Positions 44,202-52,626 of a stretch of DNA of 64,000 bases are shown here, piece by piece. This stretch comes from Mycobacterium sp. GA-1199. Its GTDB lineage: Bacteria > Actinomycetota > Actinomycetes > Mycobacteriales > Mycobacteriaceae. Every line of letters starts with the position of its first letter. Position 1 is the first letter of the stretch. Location: positions 1-64,000 of the forward strand of contig NZ_LQIX01000023.1 in NCBI RefSeq assembly GCF_001500045.1. The letters are read 5' to 3'. Under the pieces are notes generated by a model. It worked only from the letters and a program-made list of their open reading frames with translations, had not been told where the DNA came from and made no database searches. Both the position numbers and the translations under genes were made by a program.

Positions 44202-44933
44202 TCAGCCGGCGAGTACGAACGACAGGAAGAACCCACCGGCGGTGGCGAACGCGTTGAGTGGCCGGCCGTGTTCGAAGGCCTCCGGCATGAGCGTGTCGGC
44301 GAGGGAGGCCAGCACCGCGCCGCCGGCGAAGGACAACGCGACCGCCAGAAGGGTTTCGTCGAGCCCGGAAGCGACCGTACGGCCCAGCACGACGGCGGCG
44401 GCCAGCAGCAACGCGCACAGCGACCACGTCAGAACCACGGCGCGGGCGCTGGTTCCCGATTCGCGCATCGCGACCGCGCCGACGAGGGACTCGGGCAGGT
44501 TCGAGAAGAAGATCGCCACCAGCAGCGACAGTGAGACACCGCCCACGAGCGACACACCCAGCGCAAGGTTCTCGGGCACGCCGTCCAGCGTCACCGCGGC
44601 CAACAAGGCGAGGCCGACCCCGCCGCGTGCTCCGGAGGTGGCGACCTCCCGGGTGTCGGGCCCGGATTTCCCGCTGATGTATCTGTCCAACGCGGTGTCG
44701 ACGGCGACGAACGTGGCGGCGCCGGCGAGCAGGCCGAGGCCCGAGCGCACCGCACCGCCCATGTGATACGCGTCCTCGAACAGCTCGAAAGCCAGCGCCG
44801 AGATCAGCGCCCCGCTCGCGAAGGCGAGCAGAACACCGGTCACCCGTTTCGGCGGGTTCCATTTCGCTCCCACCAGCGAGCCGATGACGAGGGCGCTGGA
44901 TGCGGCCAGGCCGAACCACACTGCGGTCAGCAC
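44202..44933 (-). CDS. ZIP family metal transporter
   Basis: 243 residues from GTG 44933. About eight transmembrane segments, with VLLAFASGALISALAFELFE in helix 2-3, and the pore motifs TLDGVPENLALGVSLVGG (where other ZIPs have HNxPEG) and FFSNLPESLVGAVAMRESG (HExPxE-like, with Asn for His). The changed His residues suggest altered metal choice. ZIP proteins bring zinc, iron or manganese into the cytoplasm. It is convergent with the TetR gene and divergent from the MTHFR-like gene; no metal-regulator site is visible. Confidence 0.85.
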   Translation of the reverse strand: MLTAVWFGLAASSALVIGSLVGAKWNPPKRVTGVLLAFASGALISALAFELFEDAYHMGGAVRSGLGLLAGAATFVAVDTALDRYISGKSGPDTREVATSGARGGVGLALLAAVTLDGVPENLALGVSLVGGVSLSLLVAIFFSNLPESLVGAVAMRESGTSARAVVLTWSLCALLLAAAVVLGRTVASGLDETLLAVALSFAGGAVLASLADTLMPEAFEHGRPLNAFATAGGFFLSFVLAG

Positions 44934-45038
44934 GGCGCCTTGATGCCCCGGCCCGCCGATTTTCAAACCGGACGCATTCGGGCGGCGATTGCCGCAGGCA
45001 GGTGGTGGGTATCTGAGCTCAGCGTCGAGGGGAGGCAC

Positions 45039-46022
45039 GTGACATCGCCACCGGAGCTGGGCTGTCCCAAGCGGATGGAGTTCGGTCCGTGCGGTGGTGT
45101 GCGCCCCGACGGCCAGTGCGAGATGCGACCAGGCCCCTGCATGTTCACCGAGGTGGTGCCGTGGACAGGACCGCGGCACGAACCCCTCCCGGTCAGGGCG
45201 CCGCTGGTGCTCACCGACTTCAGCAGCGTCGCTTTCGATGCGCAAGACGTCGCCGCGACCGCCGCTCTGCTGGCACCTTCGTGCGACGCCGTTCTGGTCG
45301 GGGAGCATCAGAACAAGCCGGACTTCCCGCCGACGCTGATGGGTAGCCTTCTGCTCGACGCCGGCGTGACGCCGTGGATCACCCTGTCGTGTCGCGACCG
45401 CAACCGGGTGGTCCTCGAGCAGGAACTGCGGGGGTTACGCAGCATCGGCGTAAAGACCGCGATGTGCGTGACGGGCGACGGGCGAGGTTACGACGTGCGC
45501 CCCGACGTGACGCAGACCTTCGATCTGGATGGGCCACGCCTGGTCGAGCTGGCGGCATCGATCGGCATGGTCGCGGCGGTACCCGAGACTCCGACGGCGC
45601 CGCCGGTCGCCGGCCGACCCGCCCGTCTGGTGGAAAAGCAGCGCGCCGGAGCCAGTCTGGCAGTCCTCAACCACGTACCGTTCCCGGCCATGATCGCCGA
45701 TTTCATGCGGTCGGCGCGGGCCGCGGGCCTTTCCATCCCGGTGATCGCGGCCGTCGCGGTGTTCACCGACAACGTGTCCGCCGCCGTACTGCAGGGCCTG
45801 CCGGGACTCGACCTCGACCCGTCGGTGACCGACCACGTCCTGGGTGCCGCCGATCCGGTGGCGGCGGGAATCGAGGTAGCGGTCGTCGAAGCGAAGGCGT
45901 TGTTGTCGATCGAGGGCGTCGAGGGAGTGAACGTCTCCGGGCTGGCCTCGGCATCGGGTGCCCGCGTCGGCGCCGAGATCAAGGCCGAAGTGGGGCGCCG
46001 CGTCCAGGAGGTGGCCGGGTGA
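45039..46022 (+). CDS. MTHFR-like protein with N-terminal Cys-rich (MetV-like) motif
   Basis: 327 residues from GTG 45039, behind GGGGAGG. The N-terminus has Cys9, Cys18, Cys27 and Cys34 in GCPKRMEFGPCGGVR, then GQCEMRPGPCMF, the pattern of the methylenetetrahydrofolate-reductase C-terminal/MetV domain, probably binding Zn or Fe-S. A TIM-barrel MTHFR-like domain follows (about 65-320): TLSCRDRNRVVLEQELRG, AMCVTGDGRGYDVRPDV and SGLASASGARVGAEIKAE. The CRDRN and CVTGD motifs are shared with MetF. It may reduce or use methylene-tetrahydrofolate; flavin-free MTHFRs are known in mycobacteria. It overlaps the next methyltransferase gene by 4 bases. Confidence 0.82.
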   Translation: MTSPPELGCPKRMEFGPCGGVRPDGQCEMRPGPCMFTEVVPWTGPRHEPLPVRAPLVLTDFSSVAFDAQDVAATAALLAPSCDAVLVGEHQNKPDFPPTLMGSLLLDAGVTPWITLSCRDRNRVVLEQELRGLRSIGVKTAMCVTGDGRGYDVRPDVTQTFDLDGPRLVELAASIGMVAAVPETPTAPPVAGRPARLVEKQRAGASLAVLNHVPFPAMIADFMRSARAAGLSIPVIAAVAVFTDNVSAAVLQGLPGLDLDPSVTDHVLGAADPVAAGIEVAVVEAKALLSIEGVEGVNVSGLASASGARVGAEIKAEVGRRVQEVAG

Positions 46023-46777
46023 GTGAGGCGATGGAGGCCGAGTTCGACACGGTCGCCGAGTGGACCGCGCAGGTGGCGGCGGACCTGGGCCCGGACTATC
46101 ACATCCCCGCGGCGTGCCGCGGCAGCGGTAGCCCCGCCGCGCTGGATTGGCTCATCGAGCACATGGGGCTTTCGGAGGGCGACTCGCTGCTGGATTGCGG
46201 CGCAGGCGTCGGCGGACCGGCGGCCTACGCAGCGCAGCAGCGCTCGGTGCGGCCGGTGCTGGTCGAGCCCGAAACCGGAGCGTGTCACGCGGCGGGCAGG
46301 CTCTTCGATCATCCGGTGATCTGTGGGCTGGGCTCGGCTCTGCCGATCGCCGACGCGAGGTTCGACGCGGCGTGGTCGCTGGGGGTCCTGTGCACCACAC
46401 CGGATCAGCTCTCGCTCTTGAACGAGTTGCGTCGCACGGTCCGGCCCGGCGGGCGCATCGGGCTGCTCGCGTTCGTAGCGCACCGCGCGATCCCCGACGA
46501 TCTTCTTCCGGACAATCACTTCCCCACGCCCGAGCGCCTCGACGCGTTGATCCAGCAGGCGACCCTCCTTCCCGAGGAACGGCTCAGCACCGCCGATCTG
46601 CCCGAAATCCCCGCGGCCTGGAACGAACGCGCCGAGAAGGTGGAGGCCGCGCTGTCCGAGCGGCACGGCCACAAGCGAGCGTGGCGGCTGGCCGAAGAGC
46701 AGAGCAGCGACATCGGCCGGCTACTCGAAAACGGAACGCTGACCGGCGAACTCCTGAGCCTGCGTCACGCGCGGTGA
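46019..46777 (+). CDS. Class I SAM-dependent methyltransferase
   Basis: 252 residues from GTG 46019 (GTGA overlap with the MTHFR-like gene). SAM-binding motif I is SLLDCGAGVGGPAAYAAQQR near residue 57-76; the motif II region is FDAAWSLGVLCTTPDQLSLL, and motif III LRRTVRPGGRIGLLAFVA. It is a UbiE/Erg6-like small-molecule methyltransferase. Overlap with a folate-dependent one-carbon gene suggests a linked methyl-transfer job, but the acceptor is unknown. A GC-rich hairpin follows directly after its stop. Confidence 0.88.
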   Translation: MSEAMEAEFDTVAEWTAQVAADLGPDYHIPAACRGSGSPAALDWLIEHMGLSEGDSLLDCGAGVGGPAAYAAQQRSVRPVLVEPETGACHAAGRLFDHPVICGLGSALPIADARFDAAWSLGVLCTTPDQLSLLNELRRTVRPGGRIGLLAFVAHRAIPDDLLPDNHFPTPERLDALIQQATLLPEERLSTADLPEIPAAWNERAEKVEAALSERHGHKRAWRLAEEQSSDIGRLLENGTLTGELLSLRHAR

Positions 46778-46796
46778 CGGGCCGGGTTTCGGCCCG
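46778..46796 (+). terminator. GC-rich hairpin after the methyltransferase gene
   Basis: CGGGCCG-GGTTT-CGGCCCG has perfect seven-base arms and a five-base loop and begins at the base after the stop codon. There is no U-tract. It probably ends or attenuates the MTHFR-like/methyltransferase transcript. Confidence 0.5.
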
Positions 46797-46820
46797 CGAC
46801 TGTTCGGAAACCCTGACGCC

Positions 46821-48398
46821 ATGGGCCGGACCGTACGTGGTCTCGCCGCCGCGGCCGCCTCGACGTTGGGTGCCGTGGCCGCGCGTGATCTGTTCCAGCG
46901 CAGGCACGCACTCCTGCGAAACTTCCCCGTCGTCGGGCATGCGAGGTACTTACTCGAAGCGATCGGCCCGGAGTTGCGGCAGTACATCATCGCGGCCAAC
47001 GACGAGGAACGGCCCTTCACCCGGGACCAACGACGGTGGGTGTACGCGTCGGCCAAGAAACAGAACAACTACTTCGGCTTCGGCACGGACAACGACCTGG
47101 AGTACACCGCCGGCTATCCGGTGATCAAACATCGCACGTTCGCCAGGGCCGTCCCGCCGTCGTCGCCGGGAACCAGCCGCGAGATACAGGTGCCGTGCGC
47201 CAAGGTGATCGGGGCGGCGCGCGACCGGCCTGGCGCGTTCCGGCCGAACTCGGTGGTCAACATCTCCGCGATGAGCTTCGGATCGCTGTCGGCCAACGCG
47301 ATCGAGGCGCTCAACAGGGGCGCGGCACTGGCCGACTGTCTGCACAACACCGGTGAGGGCGGCATCTCGCGATACCACCGCCACGGCGGGGAGTTGATCT
47401 TTCAGATCGGCACCGCCTACTTCGGGTGCCGGGACGCCGACGGTCGCTTCGATCTGGCCAAGCTCAAAGACGTCGTGGCGGGCGCGCCGGTGCGGGCGCT
47501 GGAGATCAAGCTCAGCCAAGGCGCCAAGCCGACGCTGGGAGGGCTGCTGCCGGCACCGAAGGTCTCCGCCGAGATCGCGGCCGCGCGCGGGATCCCCGAG
47601 GGCCGCGACTGCGTGAGTCCGTCGCGGCACGCCGAATTCTCCGACGTCGACAGCCTTCTGGACTGGGTGGAGTTGCTTGCCGCCGAGACGGGCCTGCCGG
47701 TGGGCATCAAGTCGGCCGTTGGTGATCTCGAGTTCTGGTGCGATCTGGCCGATCTCATGCGTGACACGGGCCGCGGCGTCGATTTCATCTCCATCGACGG
47801 CGGCGAGGGTGGCACGGGCGCGGCACCGCTGATCTTCACCGACACCGTGTCGCTGCCGTTCCAACTCGGCTTCGCGCGCACGTACCGGATCTTCGCCGAG
47901 CGGGGCCTGCACGAGGATGTCGTCTTCATCGGCGCAGGCAAGCTCGGCCTGCCGGACAACGCCATCGTCGGCTTCGCGCTCGGTTGCGACCTCGTCTATG
48001 TCGCGCGTGAGGCGATGCTCGCGATCGGGTGCATCCAGGCGCTGAAGTGCCACACCGACACGTGTCCGACGGGAGTCGCCACCCAGAACGCATGGTTGGC
48101 GCGCGGCCTGGTGCCCGACGTCAAGGCCGAGCGTGTCGCGAATTACGTCAAGACCCTGCGCCGCGACCTGGTGAAGGTGGCCGAGGCGTGCGGCGTCGAA
48201 CATCCCGGATTGATCAGCACCGAAGATGTCGACATCCTCGACACCCGCACCGATTCCACACCGCTGCACGAGGTGTACGGGTACACGCCGGACATGGGCA
48301 TGCCGTCGGAAGCCGATCGCAAGGAGATCGTCCGGTTGATGACGCACGTCGAGCCCCAGGGACGCTCCGCACCGCCTTCGTCGTCCGCCGTCGGATGA
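46821..48398 (+). CDS. FMN-binding glutamate synthase-domain protein
   Basis: 525 residues from ATG 46821. An N-terminal hydrophobic stretch (RTVRGLAAAAASTLGAVAAR) may anchor it. The rest is the GltS FMN/central domain: NISAMSFGSLSANAIEALNR, NTGEGGISRYHRHGGELIFQ, KLSQGAKPTLGGLLPAPKVS, DFISIDGGEGGTGAAPLIFT and CIQALKCHTDTCPTGVATQN with the Cys-rich loop. It lacks the amidotransferase and C-terminal glutamate-synthase domains, so it is a stand-alone domain-2 protein. True glutamate synthesis is not certain; archaeal-type GltB and amine-modifying relatives share this form. Confidence 0.9.
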   Translation: MGRTVRGLAAAAASTLGAVAARDLFQRRHALLRNFPVVGHARYLLEAIGPELRQYIIAANDEERPFTRDQRRWVYASAKKQNNYFGFGTDNDLEYTAGYPVIKHRTFARAVPPSSPGTSREIQVPCAKVIGAARDRPGAFRPNSVVNISAMSFGSLSANAIEALNRGAALADCLHNTGEGGISRYHRHGGELIFQIGTAYFGCRDADGRFDLAKLKDVVAGAPVRALEIKLSQGAKPTLGGLLPAPKVSAEIAAARGIPEGRDCVSPSRHAEFSDVDSLLDWVELLAAETGLPVGIKSAVGDLEFWCDLADLMRDTGRGVDFISIDGGEGGTGAAPLIFTDTVSLPFQLGFARTYRIFAERGLHEDVVFIGAGKLGLPDNAIVGFALGCDLVYVAREAMLAIGCIQALKCHTDTCPTGVATQNAWLARGLVPDVKAERVANYVKTLRRDLVKVAEACGVEHPGLISTEDVDILDTRTDSTPLHEVYGYTPDMGMPSEADRKEIVRLMTHVEPQGRSAPPSSSAVG

Positions 48399-48399
48399 C

Positions 48400-48420
48400 C
48401 TCGCGCGGCAGGGCCGCGAG
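48400..48420 (+). terminator. Hairpin after the glutamate synthase-domain gene
   Basis: CTCGCGCGGC and GCCGCGAG pair with one bulged C around a short AGG loop, one base after the stop codon. It is followed by TGGG rather than a U-tract. Confidence 0.4.
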
Positions 48421-48493
48421 TGGGAAGCTGGGGTTGTCGCCGTGACGTTGCGCGGCCTCGCACAAGTTTGTCAAACGGCGTTGAGGGGGATGT

Positions 48494-48509
48494 TCAGAAC
48501 GAATTCTGA
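48494..48509. promoter_or_regulatory. Inverted repeat upstream of the WS/DGAT gene
   Basis: TCAGAA-CGAA-TTCTGA has perfect six-base arms and ends 30 bp before the WS/DGAT start. A smaller repeat, GTTTGTCAAAC, is nearby at about 48466-48476. Either may be an operator; neither matches a mycobacterial regulator site I know. Confidence 0.4.
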
Positions 48510-48539
48510 GCGTTCACGAGCACCGGAGTCGGAGTCTGC

Positions 48540-49898
48540 ATGCAACCGATATCACCCACCGATCTGATCTTTCTGCTCGGCGAATCACGCGAGCATCCAA
48601 TGCATGTCGGCGGGCTCACGCTGTACAAGCCCCCGGAGGGCACCGGACCCGACTTCCTGCGTGGGATCTACGACGCCCTTGTCGCGCAGACGGAGGTGCA
48701 GCCGACGTTCCGGAAGCATCCGGCGTTCTTCGGCGGGGTCACGAACCTGGTGTGGTCGTTGGACAAGGAGGTCGATCTCGACTACCACCTGCGTCGCTCG
48801 GCCCTACCCGCGCCGGGCCGGGTTCGTGAGCTTCTGGAGCTGGTCTCGAGGTTGCACGGGACGCTGCTCGACCGCCATCGCCCGTTGTGGGAGGCGCACC
48901 TGATCGAGGGGCTCGAGGACGGTCGCTTCGCCGTGTACACGAAGTTCCATCATTCGCTGATCGACGGGGTGTCGGCGATGAAGCTGATGCAGCGGACGCT
49001 GACGACCGATCCGAGCGACACCACGGTCAAGGCGCCGTGGAGCTTGCCGCCGAGGCGCGGTAAGGGTCCGAAGGCCGGACCGTCATTGCTGCGGATGCTG
49101 ACGGACGCCGCGGGTTCGGTCGTCGGTATCGCCCCGACCACGTTGTCGCTGGCACGTGCCGCGCTGCTCGAACAGGAACTGACCCTTCCGTTCCGCGCGC
49201 CGAAGACCATGTTGAACGTGCGCATCGGCGGGGCACGACGCGTCGCCGCGCAGTCGTGGGCGTTGGAACGCATCCAGAAGGTGAAAAGCGCTGCCGGCGT
49301 GACCGTCAACGACGTCGTCCTGGCGATGTGCGCTGGGGCGCTGCGGAAGTACCTCGCCGATGAGAATGCGCTGCCGGACACACCGCTGGTGGCGATGGTC
49401 CCGGTGAACCTGCGCACCGAAAAGGATGCGGACAACGGCGGGAACCTGGTCGGCGCGATCCTGTGCAACCTCGCCACCGACGTCGAGGATCCGGTGCGGC
49501 GGCTGGAAGCGATCGCGAAGTCGATGCACGACAACAAGAAGGTCTATGCGGAGCTGCCGCGGGTTCAGCAGTTGGCGGTCTCGGCGCTGTTGGTCGGTGG
49601 GTTGGCGCTCGGACTGCTGCCGGGATTCGTCGCCACCGCGCCGCCGCCGTTCAACATCGTGATCTCGAACGTGCCGGGTGCCCGGCAGCCGATGTACTGG
49701 AACGGCGCTCGGCTCGACGGCAACTATCCGTTCTCGATTCCGCTCGACGGGCAGGCCCTCAACATCACGTTGGCCAACAACGCCGAGAACCTCGACTTCG
49801 GGCTGGTCGGGGACCGGCGAAGCGTGCCTTCGCTGCAGCGGCTGCTCGGCCACCTCGAGACGTCGCTGAAGGACCTGGAACGCGCGGTCGGCGTCTAG
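48540..49898 (+). CDS. Wax ester synthase/diacylglycerol acyltransferase (WS/DGAT)
   Basis: 452 residues from ATG 48540. The acyltransferase domain carries the family motif FHHSLIDGVSAMKLM, with catalytic His137, His138, Asp142 and Gly143 (HHxxxDG), plus MHVGGLTLYKPPEG near the start. The C-terminal half has VNDVVLAMCAGALRKYLADE, VAMVPVNLRTEKDADNGGNL (the PLW/ND-type region) and FNIVISNVPGARQPMYWNGA. Such Tgs-type enzymes esterify acyl-CoA to diacylglycerol or fatty alcohol, making storage lipid. It is monocistronic or leads a short run with the SDR gene 52 bp later. Confidence 0.95.
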   Translation: MQPISPTDLIFLLGESREHPMHVGGLTLYKPPEGTGPDFLRGIYDALVAQTEVQPTFRKHPAFFGGVTNLVWSLDKEVDLDYHLRRSALPAPGRVRELLELVSRLHGTLLDRHRPLWEAHLIEGLEDGRFAVYTKFHHSLIDGVSAMKLMQRTLTTDPSDTTVKAPWSLPPRRGKGPKAGPSLLRMLTDAAGSVVGIAPTTLSLARAALLEQELTLPFRAPKTMLNVRIGGARRVAAQSWALERIQKVKSAAGVTVNDVVLAMCAGALRKYLADENALPDTPLVAMVPVNLRTEKDADNGGNLVGAILCNLATDVEDPVRRLEAIAKSMHDNKKVYAELPRVQQLAVSALLVGGLALGLLPGFVATAPPPFNIVISNVPGARQPMYWNGARLDGNYPFSIPLDGQALNITLANNAENLDFGLVGDRRSVPSLQRLLGHLETSLKDLERAVGV

Positions 49899-49906
49899 GA
49901 CGCGCG

Positions 49907-49943
49907 TACCCGTCGGGTATCCCGTCGCCCTTTCGGTATACCG
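49907..49943. promoter_or_regulatory. Two palindromes in the WS/DGAT-SDR gap
   Basis: TACCCG-T-CGGGTA (49907-49919) and CGGTATACCG (49934-49943) both lie in the 52-bp gap before the SDR start at 49951. The TATACC core of the second may be a -10 box. A regulated SDR promoter is suggested. Confidence 0.35.
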
Positions 49944-49950
49944 TGCCCAT

Positions 49951-50790
49951 ATGAGCCGAGTGTCGATCATCACGGGTGGTGCGGGTGGTATGGGCCAGGC
50001 GACCGCCCGCATCGTCGGACAAGACCACGCACTTGTCCTCTGCGACGTCAGGAAGGACCGGCTCGACACCGCGGCCGCTGCGTTGGCCGACGCCGGCATC
50101 ACGCCCACCGTCGTCCATGCCGACGTCACCGACCGGGCGGCCGTCGACCGGCTGTTCGAGACGGCGGCCGGCCTCGGGACGATCGCCTCGGTGATCCACA
50201 CCGCGGGTGTGAGCCCGAGCATGGGCGATGCCGAATACGTCATGCGCACCAACGCGATCGGCACGCTCAACGTCAACGAGGCGTTCTTCGGGGTGGCCTC
50301 CGAGGGCGCCGCGATCGTGAATGTGGCATCGATGGCCGCGCACATGCTGCCCGACGAGCTGCTTCCGAAAAACGAGTTCCCACAAGCGTTCGCGGATCAG
50401 GAGGCGTTCATGACGCGCATGCTGTCCGCGTGCGACATCGCCGGTCCCGAAGCAAGTTCGGGTATCGCGTACGCGATCAGCAAGAGCTTCGTCAGGTGGT
50501 ACAGCTCGTCACAGGCCGAACGGTTCAATGGCAAGGGTCTGCGCATCGTCTCGGTCTCCCCGGGGTCCGTCGACACCGAGATGGGCAGGCTGGAGGAGCA
50601 GGCGGGCGCCGGTGCGATGGTGGCCGACGCGGCCGTCCCACGATGGGGTAAACCCGAGGAGATGGCCGAGTTGTTCGCGTTCTGCGTGAGTCCCAAGGCG
50701 GGCTACCTCACCGGCACCGACATCCTCAACGACGGTGGGGTGGTCGCCTCCATGACGGAGCGGGCGCGGAAGGCGGCCGAAAGCGGTTGA
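49951..50790 (+). CDS. Short-chain dehydrogenase/reductase
   Basis: 279 residues from ATG 49951. Classical SDR features: VSIITGGAGGMGQATARIVG (NAD(P)-binding TGxxGxG), a VIHTAGVSPSMGDA segment replacing NNAG with HTAG, VNVASMAAHM with the catalytic Ser, and IAYAISKSFVRWYSSSQAER with Tyr and Lys of YxxxK. An insertion of about 30 residues between Ser and Tyr is longer than usual. It has an acidic residue after beta-strand 2 (CDVRKDR), favouring NAD. The substrate is an alcohol or ketone not identifiable from sequence. Confidence 0.92.
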   Translation: MSRVSIITGGAGGMGQATARIVGQDHALVLCDVRKDRLDTAAAALADAGITPTVVHADVTDRAAVDRLFETAAGLGTIASVIHTAGVSPSMGDAEYVMRTNAIGTLNVNEAFFGVASEGAAIVNVASMAAHMLPDELLPKNEFPQAFADQEAFMTRMLSACDIAGPEASSGIAYAISKSFVRWYSSSQAERFNGKGLRIVSVSPGSVDTEMGRLEEQAGAGAMVADAAVPRWGKPEEMAELFAFCVSPKAGYLTGTDILNDGGVVASMTERARKAAESG

Positions 50791-50801
50791 GGCGCAGACA
50801 C

Positions 50802-52052
50802 CTATACATGTGCCGGTAGCGGGCCCACCAGTTTGGCGGGACGACTCCACAGCGCAGCGGTCAGACAGAACACCGCCGCCACCCCGAAGGCGACCTGCAC
50901 GTTGAACAGGTCGGCGGCGCCGCCGAGCAGCGCCGCGGCGATAGGCCGTGAACCGAGGAAGCCGACGAGCCACAGCGCCATGATCCGGCCGCGCAGCACC
51001 TCGGGTGCCCGTTCCTGAACGAGGGTGCTGAGCCCGGTCATGGCCCACCCGAATCCCAGGCCGGCGAGCGCGAACCCGGCCAGCGCGAGCGCGGGGGTCG
51101 GCGCTACGGCCAGCGATGCGCAACCCGTGCCGAGACCGGCCATACCGAATGCAGACACGTTCTGTGACGCCATCCGGCCCCGCATGAGCGCCAGCGTCGC
51201 CATCCCGACCGCCGCGCCGACACCGAACACGGCGGACAGCGTCCCGACCAAACTGGCGCCGCCACCCAGTTCGTCGGCCATCGACGGGGTCAGGGTGATC
51301 GACGAGTCGGATGCCAGCCCGACGGTGGTCACTGCGAGCAGCGCCAGGAACAGCGGGCGATCCCGCCAGACGTATCGGAGCGCCACGCGCACGCGGTAGT
51401 CCGTGTCGGCGTGCCGGGTCGGCGGTGCGGGGAATCGCACCGCGAGAAGGGACAGCGCGAACACGAGATGCAGTCCGGCACTGACTCCGAACGCGGCACC
51501 GGCACCGAGGTGCGCGGCGATGTAGGCGCCCGCGGCGGGTCCGACGATGCGTCCGACGGTCATCGGAAAGCTGTTGAGCGCCATGGCTGTCGACAGTTCG
51601 CCGTCGCGGATGAGGTTCGGCACGATCGACTGCATCGCCGGTCCGCCGACCACGAATCCGAAGCCGACCAGCAGGGTGCCCAGAAGCACGGGTATGGCAT
51701 CGGAGATGTCGTGTCCGGCGGGATCGGCCAGCAACCACACCGCGGTGAAACCGGAGCCCGCCACACACAACACGCGGCCGAGCAGGATCTGTCGCGCCGG
51801 GTCCCCGGTGTCGGCCCATTTGCCGCTGATGGGACTCAGGATCAACTGCGGTGCGAACTGGACAACACCGACCAAACCGACCATGAGGGCCGATCGCGTC
51901 GCGTCGTACATCACGATCGCGGCGACGATGCCGTGCGTCCACACGGCCACGACCGAGAAGATCTTGCCCCAGAACAGCGCGCCGAACACCGGATCGAAGA
52001 TCAACCCGAAAGCGCCGCGGGCCTGCGGTGGGGCGGTGGCTTGGGCGGTCAT
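50802..52052 (-). CDS. MFS drug-efflux-like transporter
   Basis: 416 residues from ATG 52052, overlapping the MarR gene stop by 4 bases (ATGA). Twelve hydrophobic segments typical of the DHA3/enterobactin-exporter (EntS-like) MFS group, including LFWGKIFSVVAVWTHGIVAA, GLVGVVQFAPQLILSPISGK, WADTGDPARQILLGRVLCVA and PEVLRGRIMALWLVGFLGSR. The ISGKWADTGDPAR loop is the motif A site. It probably exports a drug or metabolite. Co-translation with a MarR regulator suggests expression is induced by that ligand. Confidence 0.9.
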   Translation of the reverse strand: MTAQATAPPQARGAFGLIFDPVFGALFWGKIFSVVAVWTHGIVAAIVMYDATRSALMVGLVGVVQFAPQLILSPISGKWADTGDPARQILLGRVLCVAGSGFTAVWLLADPAGHDISDAIPVLLGTLLVGFGFVVGGPAMQSIVPNLIRDGELSTAMALNSFPMTVGRIVGPAAGAYIAAHLGAGAAFGVSAGLHLVFALSLLAVRFPAPPTRHADTDYRVRVALRYVWRDRPLFLALLAVTTVGLASDSSITLTPSMADELGGGASLVGTLSAVFGVGAAVGMATLALMRGRMASQNVSAFGMAGLGTGCASLAVAPTPALALAGFALAGLGFGWAMTGLSTLVQERAPEVLRGRIMALWLVGFLGSRPIAAALLGGAADLFNVQVAFGVAAVFCLTAALWSRPAKLVGPLPAHV

Positions 52053-52531
52053 CGGGCCGACGCCCGTTCGAACCGTTCGGCCAACCGGTCGAGAAGATCG
52101 ACCAGGGTGTCGACGCTGGTGTCGGGCCAGTCTTCGATCATCTCGGCGACCAACTCGCGCCGTCGATCGGTAACCGTCTGCGATGCCTGGTGACCGGCTT
52201 CGGTCAGCACGAGCATGCAGCGGCGCTGATCGTCGGCGGCGAAGGTTTTCGTCACGAGGCCGGCGGCGACGACCGCGGTCACCGACCGGCTCGCGGTCGA
52301 ATGGTCGACGGCAAGGAAATCGGCGACGTCGCGGATGGAGGCGCCGCCGGAAAGCTGTTGGCACTGCTCGACCGCGCGCAGCACCCGCAGGGTCGAGGCG
52401 CTGGTCACGGGGCCTGCGTCGGTGAGAAGGCGATCCCGCCAGCCCGGCCGCTGCCGCGCGACCGCGATGCGGGTCAGCAGTTCGTCGAGTTGGTCGTATC
52501 GGGACGGAGCCACTAAGTATGCATAGCACAT
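52049..52531 (-). CDS. MarR-family transcriptional regulator
   Basis: 160 residues from ATG 52531 (a GTG at 52513, giving VAPSRYDQLDELL, is also possible; neither start has a clear ribosome site). The winged helix is intact: SASTLRVLRAVEQCQQLSGG, ASIRDVADFLAVDHSTASRS, VTAVVAAGLVTKTFAADDQR and RCMLVLTEAGHQ, with the DDQRR beta-wing. MarR dimers sense small ligands and release promoter DNA. It heads a two-gene operon with the transporter. An AT-rich palindromic patch, TATGCATA at 52518-52525 with TACATATA at 52531-52538, overlaps the start and is the likely autoregulatory site. Confidence 0.9.
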   Translation of the reverse strand: MCYAYLVAPSRYDQLDELLTRIAVARQRPGWRDRLLTDAGPVTSASTLRVLRAVEQCQQLSGGASIRDVADFLAVDHSTASRSVTAVVAAGLVTKTFAADDQRRCMLVLTEAGHQASQTVTDRRRELVAEMIEDWPDTSVDTLVDLLDRLAERFERASAR

Positions 52532-52538
52532 ACATATA
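52518..52538. promoter_or_regulatory. AT-rich MarR operator candidate
   Basis: TATGCATA (perfect palindrome, 52518-52525) and TACATATA (52531-52538) are 5 bp apart in otherwise GC-rich DNA, at the start of the MarR gene. MarR operators are typically AT-rich palindromes overlapping their own promoter. Confidence 0.4.
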
Positions 52539-52626
52539 TTCGGCGGGAAATCGTCGATGGGCAGCAGACCGAGTGGGGTCGCTCCTCGCGTGTCGGAGCC
52601 GCACCCGGACGGTGAAAGGATGAGGC

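Noticed and set aside
48494..48509. LexA (SOS) box
   Set aside because: The mycobacterial box needs GAAC-N4-GTTC; the right half here is TCTG.
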